A stretch of 35,767 nt of DNA from DASPTR01 sp964475545 (GCA_964475545.1 CAYYXF010000006.1:1-35767); one strand, 5' to 3'; positions 15,426-24,066 are shown, numbered from the stretch's first letter. Made by a program: numbers and translations. Notes: a model not told the origin generated them from the sequence alone.

Positions 15426-16079
15426 ATGAAAGCGAACACTGCTGTCGCAACAGTCTCAGGAAAAGCCTACTACCTCATTGTTAATGAACTGCGAAAGAGA
15501 AACATACCTTTCTTAAGCCTCACGCCTAATGAACCCATCCCAATAGAAGTCAAGGTTGTTTTAACCACTGAGAAAGAGAAACACCTAATAAACCATGAAA
15601 AAATCTTAGTGTACAACGAGGATACGGACGTAGAAGCAATGATCAACAATGCACTACAAACCGTTCAAGGAAGAGAAAACTGCGAGAGACTCATCATAGG
15701 CATTGACCCCGGCGAAACGCTTGGACTGGCGGTCCTAGCAGACGGGAAAGTGATCGAAACAGAAACATGTTCCAGCGTCGGAGAAGCGATGGAAAAAGTG
15801 AGAAGCATCATCAGAAATTTCGAAAACACTCTTGCTTCTTCGATTTCAGTGAAAGTCGGCGACGGAGTTCCCTCATACAAGCGCGAACTCCTACAAGCTC
15901 TGGATGACATCTTACCTCACAGCGTAGTGTTGGAAAGCGTAAGTGAAGCTGGAACAAGCCGACATCAGAATGAAACCAAGAATAGAAGAGGATTAAGAGA
16001 CATAGTTTCAGCTATAAGAATAGCCGGAAGAAACGGACATGCATTTCAACGGAGGAAAACAGATGAACAGAATAGTTGA
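15426..16079 (+). CDS. RuvC/YqgF-like RNase H-fold protein
   Basis: 217 residues. The first 85 residues form an unrecognised alpha/beta region; residues 88-205 look like an RNase H-type fold: IIGIDPGETLGLAVL (Asp94, first strand), KVGDG (Asp146), VLESVSEAG (Glu170) and RRGLRDIVSAIRIA (Asp192, with a His-rich approach at SRH). These spaced acidic residues match two-metal nucleases of the RuvC/YqgF group, so a structure-specific nuclease is plausible but untested. It overlaps the Clp1/Grc3-like kinase start by 17 bases, pointing to co-translation and a shared RNA- or DNA-end processing role. Divergent from radB. Confidence 0.6.
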   Translation: MKANTAVATVSGKAYYLIVNELRKRNIPFLSLTPNEPIPIEVKVVLTTEKEKHLINHEKILVYNEDTDVEAMINNALQTVQGRENCERLIIGIDPGETLGLAVLADGKVIETETCSSVGEAMEKVRSIIRNFENTLASSISVKVGDGVPSYKRELLQALDDILPHSVVLESVSEAGTSRHQNETKNRRGLRDIVSAIRIAGRNGHAFQRRKTDEQNS

Positions 16080-17379
16080 AAAAGGAAAAACTCTGCTGGT
16101 TGACGGCCCAGCTTCAGTCACTGTGACTTCAGGCAACGTGGAAGTATTCGGATCAAAAGCAAACATCGCAAGCAAGATCGTAATACGTGAAGGAAAGAGG
16201 CTGCCCTTTGCAGTTCACGAGACAGCCGCCTTTGAAATATCACTAGCAGAGAAAGCCAACGCGGAGGAAGTTGAAGGAAACACTATTCCGCCTTCGTGGA
16301 TCAAAGCATACGAAGACCTGACAGACCTGCAAGCCAAACCCGCCACCATAATGGTGCTGGGCACAGTTGATTCTGGGAAAACGAGCTTCTGCACGTACAT
16401 GACAAACAAGCTTTTAGGCCAGAAAAAGAAAATCGCCGTGTTAGACGGGGATCTAGGCCAATCTGACGTAGGACCACCATGCACTGTTTCCTACGCTTTC
16501 GTGACGAAGCCGATAACCGATCTATTCAGCCTTCAGGCAAAGAATGCCATTTTTATAGGTGCTACGTCACCGAACGGCGCTGCTGACAAAGTAATAGAGA
16601 GCCTAACCCAGCTGAAGAAGCAAATTTTCGGCAGCGACCCTGACTTCGTTGTTGTAAACAGTGATGGATGGGTTGAAGGAGAAGAAGCCGTCAAATACAA
16701 AGCTCAGCTTGTTGAAAAGATCAACCCAGACGCGATTTTCTGCGTTCAACAGAAAGATGAGCTGGCCCCTCTTCTAAACAGTCTTGAAAAGTTTAGGAAA
16801 ACTGCTGTTGAGTCTCCTTCAGTTATTAGTCAAAGAACCGGAGAAAAACGCAAAAATCTGCGCGAGCTAGGATACACAAAATACTTGAGAAATGCAAAGG
16901 TGCAATCACTCCCGCTCGGCTGGCTAAAAATCGAAGACAACGATCTGTTCGGCTTAAATAAAACCTATCAAGACTCCAGAGGGGCAAGGAAAATCTATGA
17001 GCTTTTAGGAATGAGACCACTACACTTCACGGAGCTAAGCGATAGAATTTCCATAATTATCGGCAAGAGACGGTGGATTAACGCGGAGAACCTGAAGAAA
17101 GTTGAAGAAGCCACGAAAAAGAAGGTTGTCGTAATTAGGAAAGGCGAGGAAGAAGGACTATTGACGGCATTATACAACGTAGAAGAAAGATTTCTCGGCA
17201 TAGGCATCATACAGGAAATCGAATACCTAAGAAAAACCCTGAAGATTCTGACCCCTGTGTCCCAAGACGTCGCAATGGCAGTTATTGGGAAGGTCAAGCT
17301 CGACAAAAACATGAAGGAAATCCCATTCTTCGGCGAAGAAAACCAGTCAGAGTTTAAGACTTTCAGCAAGCTTTTCTGA
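16063..17379 (+). CDS. Clp1/Grc3-type polynucleotide 5'-kinase-like protein
   Basis: 438 residues. Central P-loop domain: GTVDSGKTSFCTY (Walker A, about residues 100-110) and AVLDGDLGQSDVGPP (Walker B plus the DxDxGQ signature of Clp1/Grc3/NOL9 kinases), then VVNSDGWVEG, corresponding to the family's TxGW segment. Beta-rich regions flank the domain, as in Clp1. Family members phosphorylate 5'-hydroxyl ends of RNA or DNA in tRNA and rRNA processing. Start at ATG 16063 because GGAGG lies about 8 bases upstream; the frame is open to 16039. Overlaps the RNase H-fold gene upstream, and its 3' end overlaps the convergent XPD gene by 17 bases. Confidence 0.8.
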   Translation: MNRIVEKGKTLLVDGPASVTVTSGNVEVFGSKANIASKIVIREGKRLPFAVHETAAFEISLAEKANAEEVEGNTIPPSWIKAYEDLTDLQAKPATIMVLGTVDSGKTSFCTYMTNKLLGQKKKIAVLDGDLGQSDVGPPCTVSYAFVTKPITDLFSLQAKNAIFIGATSPNGAADKVIESLTQLKKQIFGSDPDFVVVNSDGWVEGEEAVKYKAQLVEKINPDAIFCVQQKDELAPLLNSLEKFRKTAVESPSVISQRTGEKRKNLRELGYTKYLRNAKVQSLPLGWLKIEDNDLFGLNKTYQDSRGARKIYELLGMRPLHFTELSDRISIIIGKRRWINAENLKKVEEATKKKVVVIRKGEEEGLLTALYNVEERFLGIGIIQEIEYLRKTLKILTPVSQDVAMAVIGKVKLDKNMKEIPFFGEENQSEFKTFSKLF

Positions 17380-19312
17380 AGAAAAGCGAAAGCTCACGTG
17401 CAATGACATCATCTTCGTCCGGAAGAATCCTCAAGTTTTCGCGTATCCATAACGGAAGAAAACTCAGGCAGTACTCTGTTGCAAAACGATGGTCAAGAAA
17501 TATCATCGCACCCTTGTCTTCAAGAGTTCTAATAGGCCTCCCTGCGGCCTGCGAAGCCTTCTTCATCGCTGGAAGAACATAACAGTACTCCCTTCCATGT
17601 CCCGGAAAGCATTTTTCGAAATAGTCGACTTGGGCCTTCACTTTCGGGGTAGGCTCAGCGTAAGGCAGGCCTACAATCACTACAGAGTTCATCTCGTCAC
17701 CCGGATAGTCCACACCCTCGGAAGATCGCCCGCCCTGAACACCTAACAGGACAGCGGCCGAATGCTTAGAGTGTGCTTTGAATTCTGCAACGATCTTTTC
17801 GTTCTCGCGAGAACTCATACTTCTGTGTTCACAGAAGAGCGGCTTATCTAAGACTTCTTTCAATCCTTCGGCAAGCAGTTTGCCCAAAACCTCAAATGAA
17901 GGAACAAAGATTCCGACGTTTGCAGGCGTATGCTGAACCACTTCTCCTATTCGCTTTATGATTTTCCTATACATTTCCGGGGTTCTTTTTTCCATTGCAG
18001 TTGTTACGCCACAGGAAACTAGCGGCAGAATGTGCTCTTTCGGGAAAGGCGAAGGCACGACGTTCGTAACCGTGTTTTCTGGAAGTTTCGTGATCTTCTT
18101 ATATGCTTCTAGGGGCTGGAGTGTTCCAGACATGACGATGTTTGAGTAGACTTGGGAGAACACTGGGGCAGTGATTTTCGAAGGATCTAAGGCCACTATT
18201 TCCAATTTTGCTGTGGGTATACCCTGTTTAGAGAAGTATTTGGTTATCGTGTTTACAAAAGACTGATCATTAATGGTTTCTAGCCATTTGATCAGAAAAT
18301 AGCCCATTGCATGAATAAAGGAGCGCGGATATTTTCCGTCGGTAAGCAAGTCTCGTTTGATCAGCATCCCAGCGTCGTGCATATGCTCAAAAAACCTTCG
18401 AGGCTCATTAATGCCGGCTTTTTCTTGAAAAAGATCCAAGAGTGATTCTGGCGCTACCAGAGCTTCTTTCTGAACCTTCCCAGCCATTTCCTCAATTTCC
18501 TTTCTAACAGTTTTGGCAAAGTCTGCAACGTCTTCGTGATTGAATTTTCTTGCCTCAATCTCAGCCTGTTTTATGCTGAAAAGCGATAGGCTGCTACTGG
18601 CGATGTCAACGGCGGTTTCAGGAAGGTTGTGTGCCTCGTCGATGATCAAAATGGTTTTGGATAGCGGGGTTTCCAAGCTTCTCAGAAAAGCGCTTCTAGT
18701 GACGGGGTCAAACAAGTAGAGATAGCTCAACGCAACAGTGCCGACATCGGCCAGCGAGGACTTTATGATTTCGTAGGGGCAGAAACCTCTTCTTCGTCCG
18801 ATCCTATGGACTTCTGAAGCCGTGTATGGTTGAATGGTGATTTGATGCTGTATTTCCGAATATTCCTCTGTTCGCTCTTCGATGTTTCGGTAGTACGGGC
18901 ATGCGTGCTTAGCCTTCAAGAGCTCGCATGCTTCTATGGCTTCCCGCGCGTCCAAGGCATGCTTTGTTATCAGAGTGTTGAGGCACATCTCGCGACGGCT
19001 CCGAATTGAAAGGCCGGAGACCTGCGTCTTCTTTGAAATTGCCTTCAACTCTTCGATGACGCGGTCATGTTGGCGATGTGTCCTCGCAACATACAATATC
19101 TTCAGCCGTTTTTCCGCAGCTTTGGGAAGGCATGCCGACAACGCGGCAACTGTCTTGCCTAGACCATTGCTTCCCTCAATAAGAACCGAACGACCATTCT
19201 CAACGGCGTCAAAAATTGTCTTGATGAACTCGTCTTGGTGAGGCCTCACTTCAACGTATGGAAAATACTTTGAAGCTTCCTCGTTAAGTTCAATCACCAT
19301 GGTCCCACGCAT
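17363..19312 (-). CDS. xpd: XPD/Rad3-family iron-sulfur DNA helicase
   Basis: 649-residue superfamily 2 helicase, 5'-3' polarity in known archaeal XPDs. Walker A is EGSNGLGKT (46-54), Walker B IIDEAHNLP (DEAH, 225-228). Four cysteines at 110, 129, 138 and 178 lie between helicase motifs Ia and II in the spacing of the XPD 4Fe-4S domain. Motif VI appears as QAAGRPIRTLEDKG near the end. ATG 19312 (23-base overlap with nth) or ATG 19300 may start the gene. It follows nth in the same direction, so the two repair genes probably share the leaderless nth promoter. The 3' end overlaps the convergent kinase gene. Confidence 0.93.
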   Translation of the reverse strand: MRGTMVIELNEEASKYFPYVEVRPHQDEFIKTIFDAVENGRSVLIEGSNGLGKTVAALSACLPKAAEKRLKILYVARTHRQHDRVIEELKAISKKTQVSGLSIRSRREMCLNTLITKHALDAREAIEACELLKAKHACPYYRNIEERTEEYSEIQHQITIQPYTASEVHRIGRRRGFCPYEIIKSSLADVGTVALSYLYLFDPVTRSAFLRSLETPLSKTILIIDEAHNLPETAVDIASSSLSLFSIKQAEIEARKFNHEDVADFAKTVRKEIEEMAGKVQKEALVAPESLLDLFQEKAGINEPRRFFEHMHDAGMLIKRDLLTDGKYPRSFIHAMGYFLIKWLETINDQSFVNTITKYFSKQGIPTAKLEIVALDPSKITAPVFSQVYSNIVMSGTLQPLEAYKKITKLPENTVTNVVPSPFPKEHILPLVSCGVTTAMEKRTPEMYRKIIKRIGEVVQHTPANVGIFVPSFEVLGKLLAEGLKEVLDKPLFCEHRSMSSRENEKIVAEFKAHSKHSAAVLLGVQGGRSSEGVDYPGDEMNSVVIVGLPYAEPTPKVKAQVDYFEKCFPGHGREYCYVLPAMKKASQAAGRPIRTLEDKGAMIFLDHRFATEYCLSFLPLWIRENLRILPDEDDVIARELSLFFRKAC

Positions 19313-19961
19313 GTCTTGATGGGCAAAGCATGTTTAATGGGCATTCACCGCACAACGGGTTTCTTGCCCTGCAGTATTTTCTGCCGTGAAGAATAAGGAG
19401 TATATGCGCTGGAAAGTAGTCTTTCGGACTGTAGTGTCCTTGAAGGGAAGTGCGAACAGCCTCATAGCCGCCCCTCTCAGGTGCTAGGCCTAGCCTTTTG
19501 GACACGCGATAAACATGAGTGTCAACTGGAATTGTCGGTTTATCGGCGCAGAAAAGAAGGACAACATCAGCTGTTTTGGGTCCGACTCCTGGGAGTTCAA
19601 GAAGTGTTTTCCTTGCCTCTTCAAGGGGCAACGACAAGACTTGTTCAAGTTTGCCGCGAAACTGGTCGAGGACTATTCTTGAGACTTGCCTTATAGATTT
19701 AGCTTTGTTCCTGTAAAGGCCTGCCACTTTCAAGCATTCTTCAATTTGACTTGTTTGGGCCTTCGCCAGCACTTCGGGCGTTACTTGAAACCTGTTCGAG
19801 AGGTTTTCGAAGGCTTTTGCTGTGTTTCTGTCAGCAGTATTCTGCGAGATTATCGTCACGATCAACGTTTTGAACGAATCTCTGGTTGACGCTGTCCATC
19901 TTGGCATAGTGAAGGTTTCTTTAAGGGTTTGCAAGATGTGCTGCGCGCGGTTCTCGACCAT
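19290..19961 (-). CDS. nth: Endonuclease III (DNA glycosylase/AP lyase)
   Basis: 223-residue HhH-GPD glycosylase that removes oxidised pyrimidines. Helix-hairpin-helix with catalytic lysine: LPGVGPKTADVVLLF; catalytic aspartate in VDTHVYRVSKRLGL; C-terminal 4Fe-4S loop C-x6-C-x2-C-x5-C in CRARNPLCGECPLNMLC. Also SQNTADRNT, a conserved substrate-pocket segment. Start at ATG 19961 with a TATA-like TATTTATC about 27 bases upstream on the minus strand, compatible with a leaderless mRNA. Upstream partner of the XPD helicase gene, with a short overlap. Confidence 0.95.
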   Translation of the reverse strand: MVENRAQHILQTLKETFTMPRWTASTRDSFKTLIVTIISQNTADRNTAKAFENLSNRFQVTPEVLAKAQTSQIEECLKVAGLYRNKAKSIRQVSRIVLDQFRGKLEQVLSLPLEEARKTLLELPGVGPKTADVVLLFCADKPTIPVDTHVYRVSKRLGLAPERGGYEAVRTSLQGHYSPKDYFPAHILLILHGRKYCRARNPLCGECPLNMLCPSRHAWDHGD

Positions 19962-20036
19962 TCAGTGACTTCGCCTCTTGAAAGTGATAAATAGTGAATA
20001 CATGAAGCTATTAATAAGCCATGGAGACTTCGAAGG
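19962..20036. promoter_or_regulatory. Compact divergent promoter, nth versus PAC3-like gene
   Basis: 75 bases carry both promoters. Plus strand: ATTAATAA (20010-20017), about 24 bases before ATG 20037. Minus strand: TATTTATC (about 19985-19992), about 27 bases before ATG 19961. Both distances fit leaderless transcription. Confidence 0.5.
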
Positions 20037-20414
20037 ATGGAACGCGCAAAAGTCGTCAAAGAGGAGATAGTTGAACAAGAAACGCACTTTCTAGCAGTAT
20101 ATTTAGAGACACAGAATTCATGTTTAATTCTATTAAGCGAAAAGCAGGACAAGCTTGGAACGCTAGCCATCGCAGTTCCAAAGCCAAAAGGAATGTTGGG
20201 CCCAGCGACCTCTTCTGTCCTCTTGGGGGACAGATATGTGATTTCAGCCCGCATGTTCGCTGAGTACGTGGCCTCCAAAAAGGACAAAATAGCCTTGGTT
20301 TCGATCTATCTGGAAACACTCGACGAGGCACAAGCGCAATCGTTCTTCAAGAAATTGATAGAGAAAGTCGTTCACGCAGAGGCAAACGTAGAAAAAGAAG
20401 GGGCAACAGCATGA
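20037..20414 (+). CDS. Proteasome-assembly-chaperone (PAC3/PAC4)-like small protein
   Basis: 125 residues, soluble, no signal or membrane segment. I recognise no archaeal named family with certainty, but the pattern is close to eukaryotic PAC3/PAC4 (PSMG3/PSMG4): a beta strand with LILLSEKQDKLGTLAIAV (PAC3: ILVLVTQFGKMGTLV), then SSVLLGDRYVISARMFAEYVAS (PAC3: KVLLGQDEPLIHVFAKNLVAFV; PAC4: SLLGD), then a strand with IALVSIYL and a C-terminal helix. Those proteins form a dimer that helps assemble proteasome alpha rings. The stop overlaps the UbiD gene start (ATGA), an operon with no evident functional link. Inference by eye; confidence moderate. Confidence 0.5.
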   Translation: MERAKVVKEEIVEQETHFLAVYLETQNSCLILLSEKQDKLGTLAIAVPKPKGMLGPATSSVLLGDRYVISARMFAEYVASKKDKIALVSIYLETLDEAQAQSFFKKLIEKVVHAEANVEKEGATA

Positions 20415-21757
20415 GTCTGCAGGATTTTCTTAAACAAATGGAAAAAGAGAAGGAATTCCTGCATGTAAAAGACCATGTCTCGACAGTATTTGAGATCTCA
20501 CATCTAATGAAGGCCTTCGACGATAATGGCCCAATACTGTTTTTCGAAAAAGTCAAAGACAGCAACGTAAGAGTCATTGCCAACATTTCGGGAACCAGAA
20601 AGAGAATCTGTGCGGCGCTTAATGTTCATCCAGACCAACTGTACAGAAGGCTATTGTGGGCTTGGCGGTCGCCTAAAAAGCCGAAGATTAAAGCAGACGG
20701 AACTGTCAAAGAAGTTTCAGAGAAAAAGATTGACCTTTCAAAGATTCCTATCTTAACCCATTTTGAGCGTGATGCTGGTCCATACATCACTTCAGGAGTC
20801 ATACATGCCAGAAGCGTTGATGGAAGTATTGAGAACCTGTCCGTGCATCGCCTTCAAGTCTTGGACAAGAACCATTTAGCCATTCGCTTGGTTCCACGAC
20901 ATCTGTTCAAACTCTGGAATGATGCCAAAAGAGCGGGCAAAGATTTGGAAATAGCAATTTCTATCGGCGTACACCCTGCAATCCTGCTAGCTGCATCTTC
21001 GCCCGTTCCTTTCGGCGTGAACGAGTTTGACGTAGCAAACGCGTTGTTAAACAATCACCTTCGATTAATTCACTGTGAAAATGTGGATGCTGATACCCCA
21101 GCCGACGCTGAGTTGGTTTTGGAGGGCAGGATTTCCGCCGCAAAGGAGGTTTTTGAGGGCCCGTTTGTGGACATCACTGGAACCTATGATGTCCAGAGAA
21201 AGCAGCCTGTGGTGGAAGTTGTGGGTGTCATGCATCGCAGAGACTACGTTTATGAAGGGCTTCTGCCATCGGGGGCTGAACATAGACTTCTTATGGGTTT
21301 GCCCCATGAAGTCTTGATTTGGGAAAGCGTGTCGAAGGTTGTGCCCAAAGTGTACGCCGTTAACCTTTCAGCCGGCGGCAACGGATGGCTTCACGCTGTC
21401 ATAGCGATTGAAAAGCAGCTTGACGGCGACGGCAAAAACGCATTACTCGCCGCTTTCGCAGCGCACCCAAGCTTAAAACATGCTGCGGTCGTGGATTCGG
21501 ACATTAACGTGTTTGATGCTTCCGAAGTAGAATGGGCAATTGCAACCCGCTTTCAAGCCAAAGAAGACCTTATAATCATTGAAAACGCACGAGGCTCCAC
21601 ACTCGACTCTTCAGCCGATCAAGAAACAGGACTCACAAGCAAAATGGGCTTCGACGCCACAAGACCTTTCACGAAGCCTAAGGAAAAGTTTGAGAAGGCA
21701 AAAATACCTGCAAGCAAACGCATTGAAAAGATTGCTTGCGGACTAGGAGTTGTGTAA
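20411..21757 (+). CDS. UbiD-family decarboxylase, possibly anhydromevalonate phosphate decarboxylase
   Basis: 448 residues, normal for UbiD enzymes, which use prenylated FMN for reversible decarboxylation. Recognisable regions: GPYITSGVIHARS, IENLSVHRLQVLDKNHLAIR, EGPFVDITGTYD (the acidic active-site segment, EGPFGExxG in fungal Fdc1) and the trimer-forming C-terminal region with VDSDINVFD. Archaeal UbiD proteins of this size include the anhydromevalonate phosphate decarboxylase of the modified mevalonate pathway for isoprenoid lipids. That is the likeliest role, but the sequence alone does not settle it. Start overlaps the preceding small gene. The prFMN-synthesising UbiX partner is not in the window. 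Confidence 0.88.
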   Translation: MSLQDFLKQMEKEKEFLHVKDHVSTVFEISHLMKAFDDNGPILFFEKVKDSNVRVIANISGTRKRICAALNVHPDQLYRRLLWAWRSPKKPKIKADGTVKEVSEKKIDLSKIPILTHFERDAGPYITSGVIHARSVDGSIENLSVHRLQVLDKNHLAIRLVPRHLFKLWNDAKRAGKDLEIAISIGVHPAILLAASSPVPFGVNEFDVANALLNNHLRLIHCENVDADTPADAELVLEGRISAAKEVFEGPFVDITGTYDVQRKQPVVEVVGVMHRRDYVYEGLLPSGAEHRLLMGLPHEVLIWESVSKVVPKVYAVNLSAGGNGWLHAVIAIEKQLDGDGKNALLAAFAAHPSLKHAAVVDSDINVFDASEVEWAIATRFQAKEDLIIIENARGSTLDSSADQETGLTSKMGFDATRPFTKPKEKFEKAKIPASKRIEKIACGLGVV

Positions 21758-21776
21758 AGCAATCCCGCACACCAGC

Positions 21777-21784
21777 TTATATAC
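21777..21784 (+). promoter_or_regulatory. TATA box of the CBS-domain gene
   Basis: TTATATAC. The transcript would begin near 21806, leaving a very short leader before TTG 21817, with GTGATG just after the expected start point. Confidence 0.45.
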
Positions 21785-21816
21785 TGCGGCTGCCGAGAGT
21801 AAACAAGTGATGAGTT

Positions 21817-22314
21817 TTGTCAAAGCAAAATGAAGAAGAGCAAAACGAGACGTGTCTATCACTGAAAGTTGAAGACGTAATGGTCAGAGAGGTAGTGACT
21901 ATGGACGAGAATTCCACGGTTAAAGAAGCCGCGGAAATTATGAACAAATTCGAAATAGGCAGTCTAATAGTCGTGAGCAAGGGCAAAGCCTTGGGAATAG
22001 TAACCGAGAGAGACCTCTTGAAGAGAGTCATTGCAGATGCGAAAGATGCTGCTAACACTAAGGTTAAGGACGTAATGACTACCCCGTTGGTTGTTGTTGA
22101 ACCAAGAGTGGACTTGGAAGAAGCTGTGAAGCTGATGTTCCAGATGAAGATCAAGAAGCTGCCTGTAGTTGACGGGAAGAGACTCATAGGTCTGGTTTCG
22201 CTAACCGACATTGCACGTTTTCACCCTCAAATGATAAAACTATTAAAGCAACTTAACGCAAGGCAGCCAACGCCGAAAAGCATGAAAAAAGTGATCGGCT
22301 ACTACGTTGTCTAG
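21817..22314 (+). CDS. Tandem CBS-domain protein
   Basis: 165 residues made of two CBS modules. The first covers VEDVMVREVVTMDENSTVKEAAEIM to LGIVTERDLLKRV; the second runs from VKDVMTTPLVVVEP to KRLIGLVSLTDIARF. Such pairs bind adenine nucleotides or S-adenosylmethionine and act as energy or redox sensors, often regulating an unlinked enzyme. There is no additional catalytic or DNA-binding domain; the last 25 residues are basic. Start is probably TTG 21817, as no ATG or GTG lies in frame before the first CBS motif; the TATA box agrees. Neighbouring genes give no clue to its target. Confidence 0.9.
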   Translation: MSKQNEEEQNETCLSLKVEDVMVREVVTMDENSTVKEAAEIMNKFEIGSLIVVSKGKALGIVTERDLLKRVIADAKDAANTKVKDVMTTPLVVVEPRVDLEEAVKLMFQMKIKKLPVVDGKRLIGLVSLTDIARFHPQMIKLLKQLNARQPTPKSMKKVIGYYVV

Positions 22315-22352
22315 CAGGACAACACCTCTGCATATATCTGTTTTTGATGAGG

Positions 22353-22360
22353 TTTAAATG
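22353..22360 (+). promoter_or_regulatory. TATA box of sua5
   Basis: TTTAAATG, with an expected transcription start near 22380. This lies after the in-frame ATG 22358, so the ATG at 22394 is the better start for the Sua5 protein. Confidence 0.45.
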
Positions 22361-22393
22361 CCTAGGTCTGGCTCTAATCACCATGAGCGCCGA

Positions 22394-23458
22394 ATGAAGA
22401 AGACTCTAGTGTTAACCGTTGACTCACAACAGCCAGACACGGAGAAGATCGCCGTAGCAGCCACAATCATAAAAAAGGGCGGTCTAGTGGCCTTCCCAAC
22501 CGAAACCGTCTACGGCCTTGGAGCAGACGCATTGAATGGAAAAGCAGTTATGGCTCTCTTTGAGGCAAAAAAAAGACCACTGGACAATCCGCCCATAGTA
22601 CACGTGTGCGATTTAAACGATGTCTACAGGTTGACCCAAAACGTCTCCGAAGAGGCTGAAAGACTCATGAAGACCTTTTGGCCTGGTCCTTTGACGCTTA
22701 TTTTTAGACGCTCGAAGATTGTGCCTGACGTAACGGTTGCTGGTTTGGACACGATCGCGATTAGGATGCCTAGACACAACGTTGCCTTGGCGCTAATCAG
22801 AAAAAGCGGCTGCCCAATTGCCGCGCCAAGCGCCAATCTCGCCGGAAAACCAAGCCCAACTTCGGCAAAGCATGTTCTAGACGATCTGGATGGACGGGTG
22901 GACGCGGTTTTGGATGCTGGACCGACGCACATCGGAGTGGAGTCCACAGTTCTGGATCTAACCATTGATCCTCCACAGATTCTGCGCCCCGGCGGAACAC
23001 CATACGAGGCTCTGTTGAATGCCATAGAGAAGGTAGAGCTTAACCCTGTTGTAGTTGCAGACAGAGCTCTACCCATTGAGAAGGCGCGTTCGCCAGGTAC
23101 TAAGCATAAACACTACGCACCTAACGCGGATATGGTCCTTGTTGAGGGAGAAGTCGAGGTCGTTCCTCGGAAAGTAAAGGAGTTGGTCAGGCTTTACAGG
23201 GCGAAAGGCAGGAGAGTTGGAGTTCTCGGCACGGACGAGACTGTAAGGAACTATACGGCAGACGTTGTAAAGTCTATGGGCAGCAGAAGCGACTTGGCAG
23301 GCGTGGCAAGAAATCTGTTCAGACTGCTGAGGGAATTCGATGCTGAAGGTGTTGAAGTAATCATTGCTGAGAGCGTACAGATGAAAGGGCTGGGTTTAGC
23401 AGTTATGAATAGGCTCCGCAAGGCCTCGGGCTACAAGATCATCAAGGCAAATACCTAG
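22394..23458 (+). CDS. sua5: Threonylcarbamoyl-AMP synthase (Sua5/YrdC)
   Basis: About 354 residues. Makes threonylcarbamoyl-AMP from threonine, bicarbonate and ATP, the first step of tRNA t6A modification. The YrdC domain shows IIKKGGLVAFPTETVYGLG, EAKKRPLDNPPIVH, FWPGPLTLIF and CPIAAPSANLAGKPSPT. The linker contains ARSPGTKHKHYAPNA, the conserved Sua5 loop, followed by the C-terminal SUA5 domain, so this is the long Sua5 form. ATG 22394 is preferred over 22358 from the TATA position. A gene for Cgi121, a subunit of the complex that completes t6A, is in the same window at 30044. Confidence 0.95.
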   Translation: MKKTLVLTVDSQQPDTEKIAVAATIIKKGGLVAFPTETVYGLGADALNGKAVMALFEAKKRPLDNPPIVHVCDLNDVYRLTQNVSEEAERLMKTFWPGPLTLIFRRSKIVPDVTVAGLDTIAIRMPRHNVALALIRKSGCPIAAPSANLAGKPSPTSAKHVLDDLDGRVDAVLDAGPTHIGVESTVLDLTIDPPQILRPGGTPYEALLNAIEKVELNPVVVADRALPIEKARSPGTKHKHYAPNADMVLVEGEVEVVPRKVKELVRLYRAKGRRVGVLGTDETVRNYTADVVKSMGSRSDLAGVARNLFRLLREFDAEGVEVIIAESVQMKGLGLAVMNRLRKASGYKIIKANT

Positions 23459-23505
23459 ACATGGTTGAGAGAGCGCACCTCGAATACGCAGAATCTATCG
23501 TTTCT

Positions 23506-24066
23506 TCAACGCTTTGAAGCTAATCTTGGCAAAGCTTTCGGTGCTTTCCATTCTTCCCGAAGGGTGCTGTACAGATATGCGTCGACCCATTCTCCCCTGA
23601 CGAAACCTGACTTTCGGACGGTCCCCTCTCTTTTGAAACCTGACTTTTCCAAGACCCTCTGAGATGCTTTGTTCCTCACATTAGTCATTGCTTGAATTCT
23701 CACGATATCTCTGGAAAGAAGCAAGTAATCAACCATAATCTGAACAGCTTCCGTCCCGTAGCCTTTGCCTCTTTCGCTGGGAATCAGATCATACCCAATT
23801 TCCATGTACCTATTAGGTTGAACAAACCAATGCGCAATCGTTCCAATCTTTGTTCCGTCCTTCTTCTCAATCACAAAGCGTGCCCTTTCGCTCAAAATTG
23901 CCAACTGCGATGGGCTATCGAACAGCTTGAACCTTTCCACCTTTGATCTTTGCTGCGGGATCGGATCATACTCGCCCCAAAAGCCCATTCGATTGGAGAA
24001 TTCAAAGCTGAATTCTACATCCTCCCTCTCCATGATCCTTAGATTCACACGATTACCTTCAAGCAA
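23506..24066 (-). CDS. GNAT-family N-acetyltransferase (RimJ/RimL-like)
   Basis: 186 residues with the acetyl-CoA-binding GNAT fold: motif A is YDLIPSERGKGYGTEAVQIM, followed by ...NKASQRVLEKSGFKREG, the typical motif B region of the RimJ/RimL/SpeG-like subgroup (Acetyltransf_3). The start LEGNRVNLRIMEREDVE is also typical. The acceptor (protein N-terminus, antibiotic, polyamine or other) cannot be told. Single gene convergent with sua5. Start at ATG 24066. Confidence 0.9.
   Translation of the reverse strand: MLEGNRVNLRIMEREDVEFSFEFSNRMGFWGEYDPIPQQRSKVERFKLFDSPSQLAILSERARFVIEKKDGTKIGTIAHWFVQPNRYMEIGYDLIPSERGKGYGTEAVQIMVDYLLLSRDIVRIQAMTNVRNKASQRVLEKSGFKREGTVRKSGFVRGEWVDAYLYSTLREEWKAPKALPRLASKR

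Noticed and set aside
19862..20287. 141-codon minus-strand frame across the nth promoter and PAC3-like gene
   Set aside because: Overlaps two supported genes and the compact divergent promoter; low-complexity serine/arginine composition.
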